DNA of 64,000 nt from Scleropages formosus (lineage: Eukaryota > Chordata > Actinopteri > Osteoglossiformes > Osteoglossidae): assembly GCF_900964775.1 (NCBI RefSeq), contig NC_041818.1, positions 15,027,332 through 15,091,331 on the forward strand, given 5' to 3'. Of the stretch, positions 1-10,823 are shown piece after piece (position 1 is the stretch's first letter; each line of letters starts with the position of its first letter). The notes beneath the pieces were generated by a model. It did no database searches. It saw nothing but the letters and a program-made list of their open reading frames with translations, and was not told the origin of the DNA. The position numbers and the translations under genes were made by a program.

Positions 1-75
1 GATTAAAACCTCAATGCTGTAGGATTGAGTGGCAGGAGATAAGGACGCTAAATATACCCCTGTTGTTTATTGTAG

Positions 76-204
76 GATGACCGAGCAGACTGTGTAAATT
101 ATGCTGCGCTGAGCTTCACGTCGCACAAATCCCAGAGTAGAAGGACACGGAAAGCGGAGAATGAGGTTCTGTACTCAGCTGTGAGACAGCAGCTCAGTTT
201 GTGA
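76..204 (+). CDS. nitr: NITR gene A, terminal cytoplasmic exon only (partial)
   Basis: This is the last coding exon of an inhibitory NITR whose other exons lie left of the window. It opens after a TAG acceptor at 73-75 in phase 0, reads 42 codons and ends at TGA 202-204. It contains the ITIMs VNYAAL (tyrosine at residue 9 of the exon) and VLYSAV (residue 33), which in this family recruit SH2 phosphatases. It matches the last exon of gene H (49297-49425) with five base differences in 129, two of them changing residues (T/A and A/V). The preceding intron end also matches gene H. A and H are therefore recent duplicates, and the cluster very likely continues to the left. Confidence 0.9.
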   Translation, partial: DDRADCVNYAALSFTSHKSQSRRTRKAENEVLYSAVRQQLSL

Positions 205-706
205 GGACCCTGCTAAATTTACATGCAGAGGGAATGCCAAACAATCAAAACTACTACCTTTTTATCTTTAGCCTGTATCCCTTTAAACATGACACATTAA
301 ACAGTTTAACTGTTATTAAGAACAATATTGTTCATTAAAATGCACAGTGCATAATGGAACACGTGACACCATGCCATACTGTATATGTCATTCTTACACA
401 TTTTTATAGTATCAGATTTTTTAAAGTTTCTTGTTTTTCAGTTTGTTGCTTTTAACTTTAATACTTTTACTTGGGTTTGGGATGTAAAAACATGTTTCAT
501 GAACAACGCAGTTGAAGACAATGCATTTTAATACCACAGTAATGCCTTAAGCACTCCTAGTGTTCTCCTAATTTACCGCTGGGTACAATTTACAGTTGTC
601 AGGGGAACAAAAAGAGACAGAAACAAGCATACGGTGTTTTTTTTTCCTCAGGACACTGTACGACATGGAAGAATGATAAATAAAGTGTTGAAATGTATTC
701 ACCTTT

Positions 707-904
707 TTGGGGGGTGCGGTGGTGCAGTGGTTTGGACCGGGTCCTGCTCTTCGGTGGGTCTGGGGGTCGAGTCCCACTTGGGGTGCCTTGCGACGGACTG
801 GCATCCCGTCCTGGGTGTGTCCCCTCCCCCTCCAGCCTTTCGCCCTGTGTTGCTGGGTTATGCTCCGGCTCCCCGCGACCCCGTATGGGACAAGCAGTTC
901 AGAC

Positions 905-970
<66 letters not shown>
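707..970 (+). mobile_element. tRNA-derived SINE (family 1) with long (TG)n tail
   Basis: Near full copy with a tRNA-like head: A-box-like GGTGCAGTGG and B-box-like GGTCGAGTCC, then a GC-rich body and a (TG)n tail of about 60 bases. The direct repeat TGTATTCACCTTT flanks it (694-706 and 969-981), a clear target-site duplication. The other copies of this family in the window are called by the same body. Confidence 0.9.
908..970. repeat. (TG)n microsatellite, SINE tail
   Basis: About 31 uninterrupted TG units forming the 3' tail of the adjoining SINE. It creates false open frames of repeated Cys-Val or Thr-His on the two strands. Confidence 0.95.
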
Positions 971-973
<3 letters not shown>

Positions 974-1931
974 TCACCTTTGAATGTGGGAAAACAGTGA
1001 AGAAGCAGTGTTTTCAGCTGACTGCTCAAGGACCTTCCATATTTTTCTTTTACAACGTATTACTAAACGCAGAGCAGTGACCGGACACAACCATCAAAAC
1101 ATGTTTAGTCCTAATTACTGCAGATTATGCATTTTTCATCACTGGCATTTTAAACAAGATGCTTACAAATGTAAATCCTGTGATAAACATGAATTTTGAG
1201 GAACGCTCAAAGCACACGTTCTGTTGAGGCTGGGTTACGGATGTGTTTATTCAGTTCAGTTCGCTTTCTAGGTTATTGTTTAGTGGTTTTTACCTGCAGT
1301 CCTACTATGTCTCCTTCTGTCTGTGTTGGTTTGTTGTATTTCCTGGAATTTGCACTCATCATGGGTACTGCTGAAACAGCACAGCATCTCAAAATTCTTA
1401 GACTGGGCGATGGCTCATTTACTCCACAATTATGGACAATAAATGATCTCCCTGTGTTCACAAAGGTTCATTCCTACGATCCACAGACCTGTGCAGAAGA
1501 TGTGAATGGTACACTACTTCTGTACCCTCCCTTACCATGAAAACCATGTAAGTGGTCCAGTTTGACTCAGCAGTACTTACCCTACCATACCGGATGGAAC
1601 CAAGAAACTCTATCAGATCCCACATTCTCATAAAATCCTGTGTCAAGCCTTAATACTACTGGTGATTGTCATACAATATTGACTCCATCAAAAAAAGCTC
1701 CATACAATTCACAGAAATGAGCATCTGGAGAAAATAGCTTTACTGACTAAAAATGTCATGTGTTGCACTTGTTATAACCAATTGGGATATTTAAATACAT
1801 ATCCACACACAGAGGCTGTGCTCCAGTCATTACTAGAAACTTGATACATGTAATGTATGTTATGTAGAGATGCAGGCGTGAAACACTAAACTGGTAGAAA
1901 ACTGCAGTCACTGAATCGTCGCCAAATGCTC

Positions 1932-2055
1932 TCTATGTAACATTTATATTTACATTTACATTTATTCATTTAGCAGATGCTTTTCTCCAAAGCGACGTAC
2001 ATCTTATAGAAAATACAATGTGTGCACTACATTAGGAGAAAGAGAGATTTCAGGT
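1932..2055 (-). repeat. Fish interspersed repeat fragment with TTTAGCAGATGC end
   Basis: Starts with a run of ATTTACATTT units and continues TTTAGCAGATGCTTTTCTCC, the reverse complement of the 3' tail shared by SINE families 2 and 3 in this window. Related pieces lie at 15500-15960, 22396-22460, 34790-34860 and 39243-39290. Confidence 0.7.
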
Positions 2056-2382
2056 TTACTAAAGTGCAGTATATTCCTGTAGATGTATTTTTTTACGCTG
2101 CATGTGATGAAAACAATTGAGTTAAAACAAAAACTGACATTATCACTAGTAAAAATTGATCCGTTAAAATGTGTTTTATTTATTTCTGTGTCTTTCACTA
2201 TGCAGGGGACAAAGATGCTACGCTTCTGTACTAACCCTAACCCTACTGTACACACCCCCTCACATCCTACTTTCTGTGACACTGACACTGACAATCTCAA
2301 CCAATCAGAACTCTCAATTATGTAACTGTACTGCGACAGCATATTCAATATATCATTTTATGTAACAGGTTTTTCGCTGAAA

Positions 2383-2885
2383 GAAACTCGGCACACCCCC
2401 CCCAGCTCTTCGAGAACTGCACTCGTCCGGAGTCAGTAAAAGGGCTAGAAAAATCATTCTAGACCCCTCACATCCAGGCCACTTCCTCTTCGAACCCTTG
2501 CCATCTGGCCGGCGCTACAAGCACTGAGCACCAGGACAGCCAGGCACAAGGAAAATTTCTTTCCTCAGGCCATCTACCTCATGAACACCTAAATCTCTCC
2601 CCTAGAGAGTAAACCAGTGCAATACATAATGCTATTTATATTTATATTTATAACTTTTTATCACATCATATCTCTTCTCACACTCCCTTGCATTTGTAAC
2701 TAGTGACTATTTTTGTATATAATATTGGGTACTGTATATTTTTATATATTTTTCATCGCTTATTCACATACTCTATCTTGCCACTGTCATTCTGTCTGTG
2801 CTGTGGAAGTTCCTGTCACCAAGACAAATTCCTTGTATGTGTGAACATACTTGGCAATAAAGCTCGTTCTGATTCTGATTCTAAT
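2383..2885 (+). mobile_element. LINE 3' end (non-LTR retrotransposon fragment)
   Basis: Translates in pieces to the C-terminal part of a LINE ORF2 (ARKIILDPSHPGH, then FFLRPS-like residues from a FFPQAI motif) followed by a 3' untranslated region that ends GGCAATAAAGCTCG and a short TTCTGA repeat, the usual end of one fish LINE type. 5' truncated and decayed; clade not assigned. Confidence 0.7.
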
Positions 2886-3981
2886 AATAGAATAATAGGA
2901 ATTTACCTGAGTGAATTATTACCATTATGTGAGGAATAGGTGCTTATAAAATAGTTTTACTGATGCAAAGAGACTCAGCGAGCCATTCATTTATTGGTGC
3001 TGGAGAAGTTCAGTGTGGCACGCTCAGTGCGGGAGGGGAGAGGAGGGGAGTGGAGTAAGGTGGGACATGTACATCTCTTTCAGGTAATACATTCCTTTTA
3101 ACCCTTGTCCCTGGCAGTAGTAGTAGGGGGCGAGAGAAGGAGGAAGACACCTGGACCAGCACACTGACTCTGAATTTGTATTTGTAAATACAAGCACCAC
3201 TTGCTCACATACCCTACCGTCCTAGTTCACAGTCTCATACCTACCTTTAGAGACATGAGGTTGATGATGCAGAGTTAGTGATGTGGTTTTTGTCACGAGC
3301 AGCCTTCAGGAAATAGTTATTAAATGCCTTCATTTGCTTTAATAAGAAAAAAAATGCCTATAAATGGTTACTTTCAGTTCTGATGATTTGAGATACCCCA
3401 GCTGAATGTTTCTTCATATATTGTGGACACATTCGTTTACTCCGTGAAAAAAATTCACCTAGATTCTGACACGTATCCGAGTATTACATTGTGCTTTACA
3501 TTTAGCTACCTACATATATATTTCTTCTACAAATAAAATTAAGGCTGAATTATTCAATGGCTTTATTTAGAAAGTGTGCTTTGCATTTACTTCTTTAAAT
3601 GTCCATGTAAATCAAAGGAAGATAAAATAAATAAATAACAGATGAAACTGAAAACGTCCAAAACGAAAGAGTAAGCAACTTATTCTTGAATTTGAGGACA
3701 ATATGGAAACACACTAAATGCTGAAATACAAAGTTCCAAAAAAAACATGAAAAAGGTACATGTGTTTTATTCTGTGAATTTACTGACAAACTGAAGCAAG
3801 CAAAATTCGAAACTGGTCACACCACATAATAGATTACCATGAGTACATTCATGTTCTGTCAAAGCAGTTGGGACAAACTGTTGCATTTTTTTCGGAAAGA
3901 CTTTAATTCCTCAGTCATACAAATCTTTTTTTTTTGTAATGTGAAAAAAACCATGCTATTCCAGATACTGATGGGAAGCAT

Positions 3982-5391
3982 TTACTGTGACCAGTCCTGT
4001 GGAAGGTAACTGACTTCCGAATAGACAACATTTTCCCTGCACTTTGACTTGGGCTTGTTCTTCTGTGATATATTTACGGCTGCATATTGTAAAAGATCAG
4101 CTTCTTGATTCTGAAAAAAGTAGAAAAATTAAAGTACTTTTAAGTATCGAATAAACGCAGCTTTTATGTTTGTTTTCCAACATAAGTGAAAGAAAAAAGT
4201 GGAAGAAACATGTAAAAGTCATTACCGGCTCCCGCATGATATCAGAAATGTTGGAATACTGGGCACTTTCATTCTTTGCTGTATGCCCTGTTTCTTGAAG
4301 AAGAATAAAATATTAATCCAAATGAAAATTCCCATTTGTACCAAATGTTTTTTAAAATATGATGAATTTTGTGACTATATTCATAACACATGATAACTGC
4401 ATTCAGAATGCATGAAATACTAATATCATTCAATCCTTCAACTGTTACAATAACACAAAAGACAGCAATGTACTGCATAAACCTGAGGATGCTTAAAGTA
4501 CCAAGATGAATGGCAATGAATAACTCTCTGCAAAAATCTACTTTACCTTCTTTGCCCCTGGCACTGTGACACTTGAGTATTTTCAATACAAGGAGAAAGA
4601 TTACAATTGCAAATATGATGTTCAGCAAAGCCAAAGGAAGCACAATGTAATTAAATTCCCATGTAGACTTATATCCTGAGGACAGAAAAAAAAACAATTT
4701 TCCACATAAATTTAATGCATTCATTGTTATTTAGTGTTACTAATTTCCTTCAAATTACTATTATTAGTAGTTTAAGTCTACACAGCCTTTGTTTAACATC
4801 CTTATAAATGGCATTTCTCCCATTACATTGATCCAGCTTTCTTCCCATTAACAAAAAATCACCATCAAATTGTTTGATTTGTGCTCTTTTATATACCTAC
4901 TGAATTCCATTTATTAGCATTTACTCACTGATCCTCTTCTCCAAAGCAAAATATAATGTTAAGCCATCTGCTATTATTTACTCATTCACAAAGCTGTGTA
5001 ATTTTTACTGGAGCATATCAGGGTAAGTACCTTGCTCAAGGGTATTATAGCAGATGGTGGGATTAAAAGTCCAAAGGCAGCAGCTCTAGACACTACCCAC
5101 TAAAACATATCGGGGACTGGGAAGGGATTCAAGTCCACACATACAGAGGACAACGGATTAGAAGTTCATTACCTTAACCACTTGTTCACCGCTTTGCACA
5201 AATTGCAACTCAGATACTGTTTTTTGGCAACGCTATAGAAAATATGTCATTTCGAAAAGTTAGCATATGACTTGCATCATAACTAATGCATTTTGGAAGA
5301 TTTGGTCAGCTTTTAGATTAAGCTTTAGATGTGTAGATTTAGTGCCACATGGCCTCTATACATTGTAACCTTTCACCCACACACACACACA

Positions 5392-5424
<33 letters not shown>

Positions 5425-6939
5425 CTTTCACCATGGTTCCATATTGTCTAATACCATTGTGCACTTGTATATCCTTGGTATACTGATTCTGTGTCTGTGT
5501 TGCTGTGAGCAGTTGCGTAAATTAAATTAAAATAAAAATAGTTTTTTTCCCTCAGTAAACACCCTACCTGTGTCTATGTCCAGTTTTGTCCCATTTCCAA
5601 ACAGTATGTCCCCACACGTGGCCACAGCACAGTAGTAAATCCCAGCATCGGAGCGGCTGAGGTTCCTCTTGGGGAGGCTGTAGACACAGCCGTGTGTAGG
5701 AGACCCAGCCTCAGGGCTCTTCTCACACTCATCACTCCTGTTTCCATGGGTGTAAATGAGTCCCGGAAGGGATTCTCCCGAGCCGTGTCTGAACCAGTAA
5801 ACACTGTGTTCTCCTGCACAGGTCTCACTGTCTACTGTACACTGCAGAGTCACAGAGTCTCCTGGATGCACTGGGTCTGACACCACCTGCTGCACCACAG
5901 TCCTGCTGCTGGAATCTGTGCCTAAAATAAGAGTTAAAGTTTTAAAAAAAACCAGTTGTAATATATCTATTTATTTTATAATCTAACAGACTGCTTCACT
6001 GCTACCCTTCAGTTTAAATCTGATGCAACTATTATACCTGACCAATTTAAATAAATGTAAATTTATGCTATTTAATGCATTAAATTATGAAGTGCTTTTT
6101 GTTCTGATATACTAGAGATGAAAACATCAATAAAGTGAAATTTATTATTTAGCCCACTGCATTTATTACTTTGTGTTAAATTACAGTTTTATTTTTCATT
6201 TCATTACAGTAAAAGTGTAACAAATAGCGTTTCATGTAAGCAGTGTTTTTTGAGAATGACAGAAACAGATTCAAATCAGTTATTTTTACCTGTAAGCATT
6301 AAGAATATTCCAGCTCCAAACTTCATGTAGGTCAAGAACACATAGCCACAGTAATATGTTGCGGTGTCCTCATGTTTTGTTTCGGATATCCCGAGGTGCA
6401 GTTTTCCATTCTGTTTGTATACCACAAATCGTGCATCTCGGAAGTCATCAAAATACATCGGATCATTTGAGTTGTCATAAATGTTTGCTATAGCTTCAGG
6501 ACTCTCACCAGTGGTCTGCTTGGCCCAGAACATGTAATTAAAATTTTTCTCATTTAATTCACATACCAGAGTTACGTTGTGCCCAAGCTTTGCTGAGTGG
6601 AAAACCCTGTTCTGAAAATCATCACGAATTTGATCTGCTTCTGTAACAGAGAAAATTGGAAGACATAAAAAATTGAGATCATTTCCAGATAGCAATAGTT
6701 ATATTCTACGTACCATATAAAATAAACACAGTTACAGTCTACATTGCCAGTATAAATAAATCTTACTTTTTAGTACATATTTAAATTAATCTTTCATATA
6801 TTGTAAGGCAGGTGTGATGCATATCTCTAAGTAGTATTTGCACAAGTGATTTCTTTAACCTTCTACAAGCAGTTTCATTCAGCTGTCACTTACTAGTTTC
6901 AAAGAGGAAGAGAATAAAACAGTTCAATAGTTTTATCAT
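3982..6939 (-). CDS. nitr: NITR gene B, two-Ig inhibitory receptor (356 aa, six exons)
   Basis: Exons in order: 6894-6939 (leader, MIKLLNCFILFLFET), 6290-6640 (V domain), 5568-5915 (I-type domain), 4547-4675 (membrane), 4226-4293 (linker), 3982-4110 (tail). All boundaries are AG/GT and phases join (1,1,1,1,0). Type I surface receptor. V, about residues 17-132, has the two core Cys, the DTATYYC strand and a J-like strand KFGAGIFLML. The I domain, 134-248, has extra cysteines, an NRS glycosylation site and FGNGTKLDI. The membrane segment near 256-278 has no charge. Tail motifs are LQYAAV (Y323) and VVYSEV (Y344), both fitting the ITIM pattern, plus a weaker AQYSNI in the linker (Y304). An AATAAA candidate lies at 3562-3567. 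Family assignment rests on domain plan and the characteristic I domain; exons are predicted, not confirmed by transcripts. Confidence 0.9.
4921..5102 (-). mobile_element. tRNA-derived SINE (family 3), diverged
   Basis: Minus-strand copy of the fish SINE whose body reads, on the plus strand, TACCTTGCTCAAGG followed by a CCAAAGGCAGCAGC head. It lies in the intergenic-like intron between the I and membrane exons of gene B. Old: many differences from the copies at 33804 and 54731. Confidence 0.7.
5368..5432. repeat. (CA)n microsatellite between 10-bp direct repeats
   Basis: A nearly pure CA run (5377-5424) is flanked on both sides by ACCTTTCACC (5368-5377 and 5423-5432). The layout is that of a retroposed insert reduced to its tail. 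It sits in the I-to-membrane intron of gene B. Confidence 0.8.
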
Positions 6940-8736
6940 CCCCACCGTTAGTCTCACAGGTCAAAATTGGCACCTGGTCGCTGCAGTTGTGTGCAGGGTC
7001 CTTCAGCCTCAGCAATCAGTAGAGAATCGAGGTGAAGGTCTATATCACGTGATTGGCCCAGCATTCCCCTGTGCTGCAGTAGGTCGCTATAGATCATAAG
7101 CAGCCTCCCACTTTCCGTGTTGCAATGCAAAGTGCAGCACGGTAACATCTAATCTTTTGTGTCTGGCACAGGTCCTTGAGTGCTGGTCTCTTTGGATCTA
7201 CTCACCACTCTCCACAAATCCTAACTCAAAATTGTGTGCGTACGCCTATGGATAAAACCGGAGACACAATATGTAGATAGAGATACAGGTAGGCATGCCA
7301 GTGTGCTACTTCCAAGACCAGCAATCTGACGTTCCAAGCAATTTTCCTGCACGAAAAGAGTCTTCTGTAGTACTGGAACAGTTAATCACAAGGTTTTCAG
7401 CATACTCGAAAAATGCCCTGGGAGGTCCTCCCAGCTGATGCTCGGCCTCTGGTTCCTATAAGTAATGTCCCAGTTGTCGGGTGTTACTCCTGCTTAGTGA
7501 TCTTTTGCTTGTTAAGGAAGAATTGAAGAAAACCATGTAATTTTAGTATAACTATGACAAAATAGAATTAGCTGGATATTCTCCTAATTGAGAGAATGTA
7601 ACTTTCACACTGACTAATGACGAACATTTTAAATCAGAGATATTTTCATGTATGTTCTCCCCATGTTTGCAAGGGTCTCCTCAGGGTGCTCTTGTTCTTA
7701 CCACAGATGAAAAAAGTGTGTTTCGGGTGAATTAATAACGCTACATTTTCCTCTCTGTGTGTGTATGCGGATAAGTTTGTGCGTGATTACTCTGTGATGG
7801 TACTGTGGACGTGAATCTTGTGCTTTTGCCTGTGTTGACATTTGAGCTTGTGGTTTCCCATGGCCTTACGGTGTCAGACTAAAATTATGCGTAGCCTTTA
7901 ATCATTTCTTTTGACTGCTGGATGAACCACCGAATGAGCAGAGGTACTAAGTGTGAGAATTTAAATGTAAATAAGACACAAATGAGGTCATTGATAAGAG
8001 ACTCCTTGCACATAACACCCCTGGTTCTTACACCACAGGTTCCCTATGAATACTCTGTCTATGGTGGTATCAGCCCAATGCACTTTGGAGGATATTGCTT
8101 TGTTGCTTGTGTCCCTGCTGCTCTGGCAGCGTAATAAAGATTGATCATACTTATATAGAAACAGACTGAATGGTTCTTCTGACAATACCCTGTCTCACAC
8201 TTTCTGTTTCTAGAATAGGCTCCAGGACATCAAAACCCTGCATTTGACAAGCAGTTATTGATAATGGATGGATGGATGCATGGATGATATCTCATGCAAT
8301 GGGCATATTCTAAAATAAAGGATGTTCAAAAAATTTATGTGCCAGCACAATAAAAACTGACACGAAAGGCTTATATATTTAAATAACCTATCAGTCCTCT
8401 GTGGGGAACATGAATAAAGGGCAGTGCAAGAGGTCAGAAAAGTGTCCCCAAAGTACATTCTTCCAAATAACATGCAGATGAAACAGAGGGATTTATTTTC
8501 AAATCTACAGGCACAGAATAACCTGCCACACGTCAGTCAGTCAGTCAGTCAATCAGCCAGTCTGTCTCTCTGTCTGTCTGTCATCTTGGGACGTGGCAAA
8601 CAGTTAGTCATTCTTGTAAACTGCAGACACTGGGCGACACTCAGTCATACCTGTACTGATCAGGCAGTATGTCTTCCTGGCACTCAGGATACAGGCATTG
8701 TTTCACGAGCAGTCATGACCCACTAAAACAAATGCA

Positions 8737-8947
8737 ATCACACTCAATATCTACAACTGCCTATCCCAACCAGGGTCGTGGCAAACCAGAGCCTAACCCA
8801 GAAACACAGGGCGTAAGGCCGAAGGGGGAGTGGGCGCACCCCAGATGGAATGCCAGTCCACTGCAAGGCCCTCTAAGCAGCACTTGAACCCCAGACCCAC
8901 CATAGTGCAGACCCCGGCCAAACCCACTGCACCGCTGCATCCCCCTT
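8737..8947 (-). mobile_element. tRNA-derived SINE (family 1), diverged copy
   Basis: Minus-strand copy with degenerate CA tail, body and head (ACCCCAGACCCACC, then CCACTGCACCGCTGC). The hexamer AATGCA flanks it on both sides; this is too short to be sure of the duplication. Confidence 0.8.
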
Positions 8948-10199
8948 GAATGCACTCAGTGGAACTTAAATATTGTTATATGAACGATATATAACTTGTT
9001 ATACCTATAGGCTGTACAGGGAAACCTGTGTACAATTCTGGGGGTATTTTCTTGACAAGAAATTCTTTATTTAGGGACACAGCCTGCAAGACAACTATTT
9101 ACCCATGCAATCTGCACAGTCAGGGTGGCCAAATACTTATTGTTTTTGAAACTCTGAGAGTACCGTCTAGGATAGTTCTTGGGCAGGAGATCTTGGAGGA
9201 CCAGGAACATTTTATTTAACAAAACGAAACAATCTGAAACTGTAGAAACCACAACCTTAGGGTTAAGAAGGTCAGAGTGTTCTGCATTTTGTACATGTGT
9301 GTGTTTGTGCATATTTATATGTTTCAATTCTCTTTAAATGATCTTTTTGCCACTGAAGACACAATCATATGCAAGTTGAAAGAGTACAAAACAGCTGATA
9401 GAATTTTAACTCCATCAAGATTTATTATGCAGCTGGATAGACAAGACGTCACAAACTGTAATTAAATAACACATCACACATTTTCAACCCAACAATTTGA
9501 AAATGATGAAACCAGATTAAACATTTAATTCTTCTTAGTCTATTATTGTTTTACTGTACAACCTAGAAAATTTTAGTACTGGATGTGGTTTATTTAGGTT
9601 TATGCTTAAATATGCACTACAGCAGGTATGAGCCGGAAATACACATGAACAGAAATAAAGACAAACATGAAAAAAGAAAATAACAAACCAGCCACAAACA
9701 AACTGCTTTTAATATGTAAACATGGGGCTGTAAGTGAAAAAAGGCCTTCCGCTGTAAACCTCAGACCTTATTTTTAGAGGTTGTGCGGAAACAAGCTCAG
9801 AGCTGAGATGTTGTTCTGCTGGTGTGACTTTCACATAGCGAGAGCTGTGAAACACAAGCAGCAATGTGGTCAGCCTTACTGTGCAGAGAAAGGGTGATGA
9901 AAACTGGTGGAAAACACCTGACTACATAATCCCACGGCAGGAAAAGAAAGAAGCTGAAAATAGCTGAAAGAACCCACACAAGTTTAAAATACTGTATATT
10001 TAACCTGTTTACCCTCAAGAAATCGCATCACGGTGACCTCAAGAAAATGTTGCGCAATGCTCGTGTCTTATTTGAATGATGAAAATAACAGTGAGGGTAA
10101 TTTTCTCGTTTGCATTGGTAATATACGTACACTTCATAGGCAATCCATTGGCTAACTGGAGAACTTAAAAGCAAACTTACAGCTGAAAAACAATATTAC

Positions 10200-10408
10200 T
10201 CATACACGCACAGACTGAAGCCGCTTGTCCCGGGGAGGGTTGCGACAAGCCAGAGCCTCACCAGGCAACACATGGCACAAGGCTGGAGGAGGAGGGGACA
10301 CACCCCGGACAGGACGCCGGTCCATCGCAAGGCACCCCAAGTAGGACTCGCACCCCAGACCTGCCAAAGGGCACGCACAAGCCAAACCTACTGCACCACC
10401 ACACCCCC
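10200..10408 (-). mobile_element. tRNA-derived SINE (family 1)
   Basis: Minus-strand copy lacking a long tail, flanked by AACAATATTAC at 10189-10199 and 10409-10419. It lies about 0.4 kb past the stop of gene C. Confidence 0.9.
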
Positions 10409-10823
10409 AACAATATTACAATAAACAATATAATAGTCACGTTTCATTTTTCACAGACTCCGGTAAGACCTTCCCACAAAAAAACCTCTTTCTTCTGGGC
10501 AACAGAATCCGTCTACTAACAACCTATGAAGACCGATCCCACAGAGCCTGAGATAGAAGGTTGCTGTCAGTATAGGAGATAAACAGAAGATACCTGGCTT
10601 CAAATGCCACTATTCATTCAGAAAAGGCTTTCCATAGTTATGTATGGTATCACTTTTTATGTATAAGGCTTGCAGATTAAGGTAAATTTATACTGTGGCG
10701 CACACGAACAAGTGTATTTGAAAATTCATGTTCTGTACTTGAATATTTATTTATATATTTAGGGATGGGTTCTTTTCTAGAGTCCTTAACATTGCAGTTT
10801 TGTTATTTGTAGAAACTTTGGTA

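Larger units (their letters stand above)
205..3981. other. Intergenic A-B, repeat bearing
   Basis: Holds a SINE with its (TG)n tail (707-970), a short copy of the fish repeat with the TTTAGCAGATGC end (about 1940-2055) and a LINE 3' end (2383-2885). The stretch 2886-3981 is AT rich; its low part is probably the 3' untranslated region of gene B. No other coding exon is visible; open frames through the TG repeat are low-complexity artefacts. Confidence 0.7.
6940..10823. other. Intergenic B-C, repeat bearing
   Basis: Holds two minus-strand family 1 SINEs (8737-8947, 10200-10408), a GGAT-type short repeat near 8266-8286 and a CAGT/CTGT-rich patch at 8531-8583. The block 9745-9910 resembles 56484-56620 downstream of gene F. 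The stretches 6940-8730 and 8960-9740 show no feature I can name. Confidence 0.65.

Noticed and set aside
750-780. tRNA gene suggested by A- and B-box sequences
   Set aside because: The boxes belong to SINE heads; no cloverleaf with paired acceptor stem follows.
568-1199. Open frames rich in Cys-Val or Thr-His repeats
   Set aside because: They are translations of the (TG)n tail and body of a SINE; the same kind of frame recurs at every other copy.
2231-2245. CCCTAA-like telomere repeat (also at 44877-44890)
   Set aside because: Only two units; far too short to mean a telomere or an interstitial telomeric tract.
3595-3789. Minus-strand 64-codon frame past the stop of gene B
   Set aside because: It lies in the probable 3' untranslated region and has no recognisable domain.
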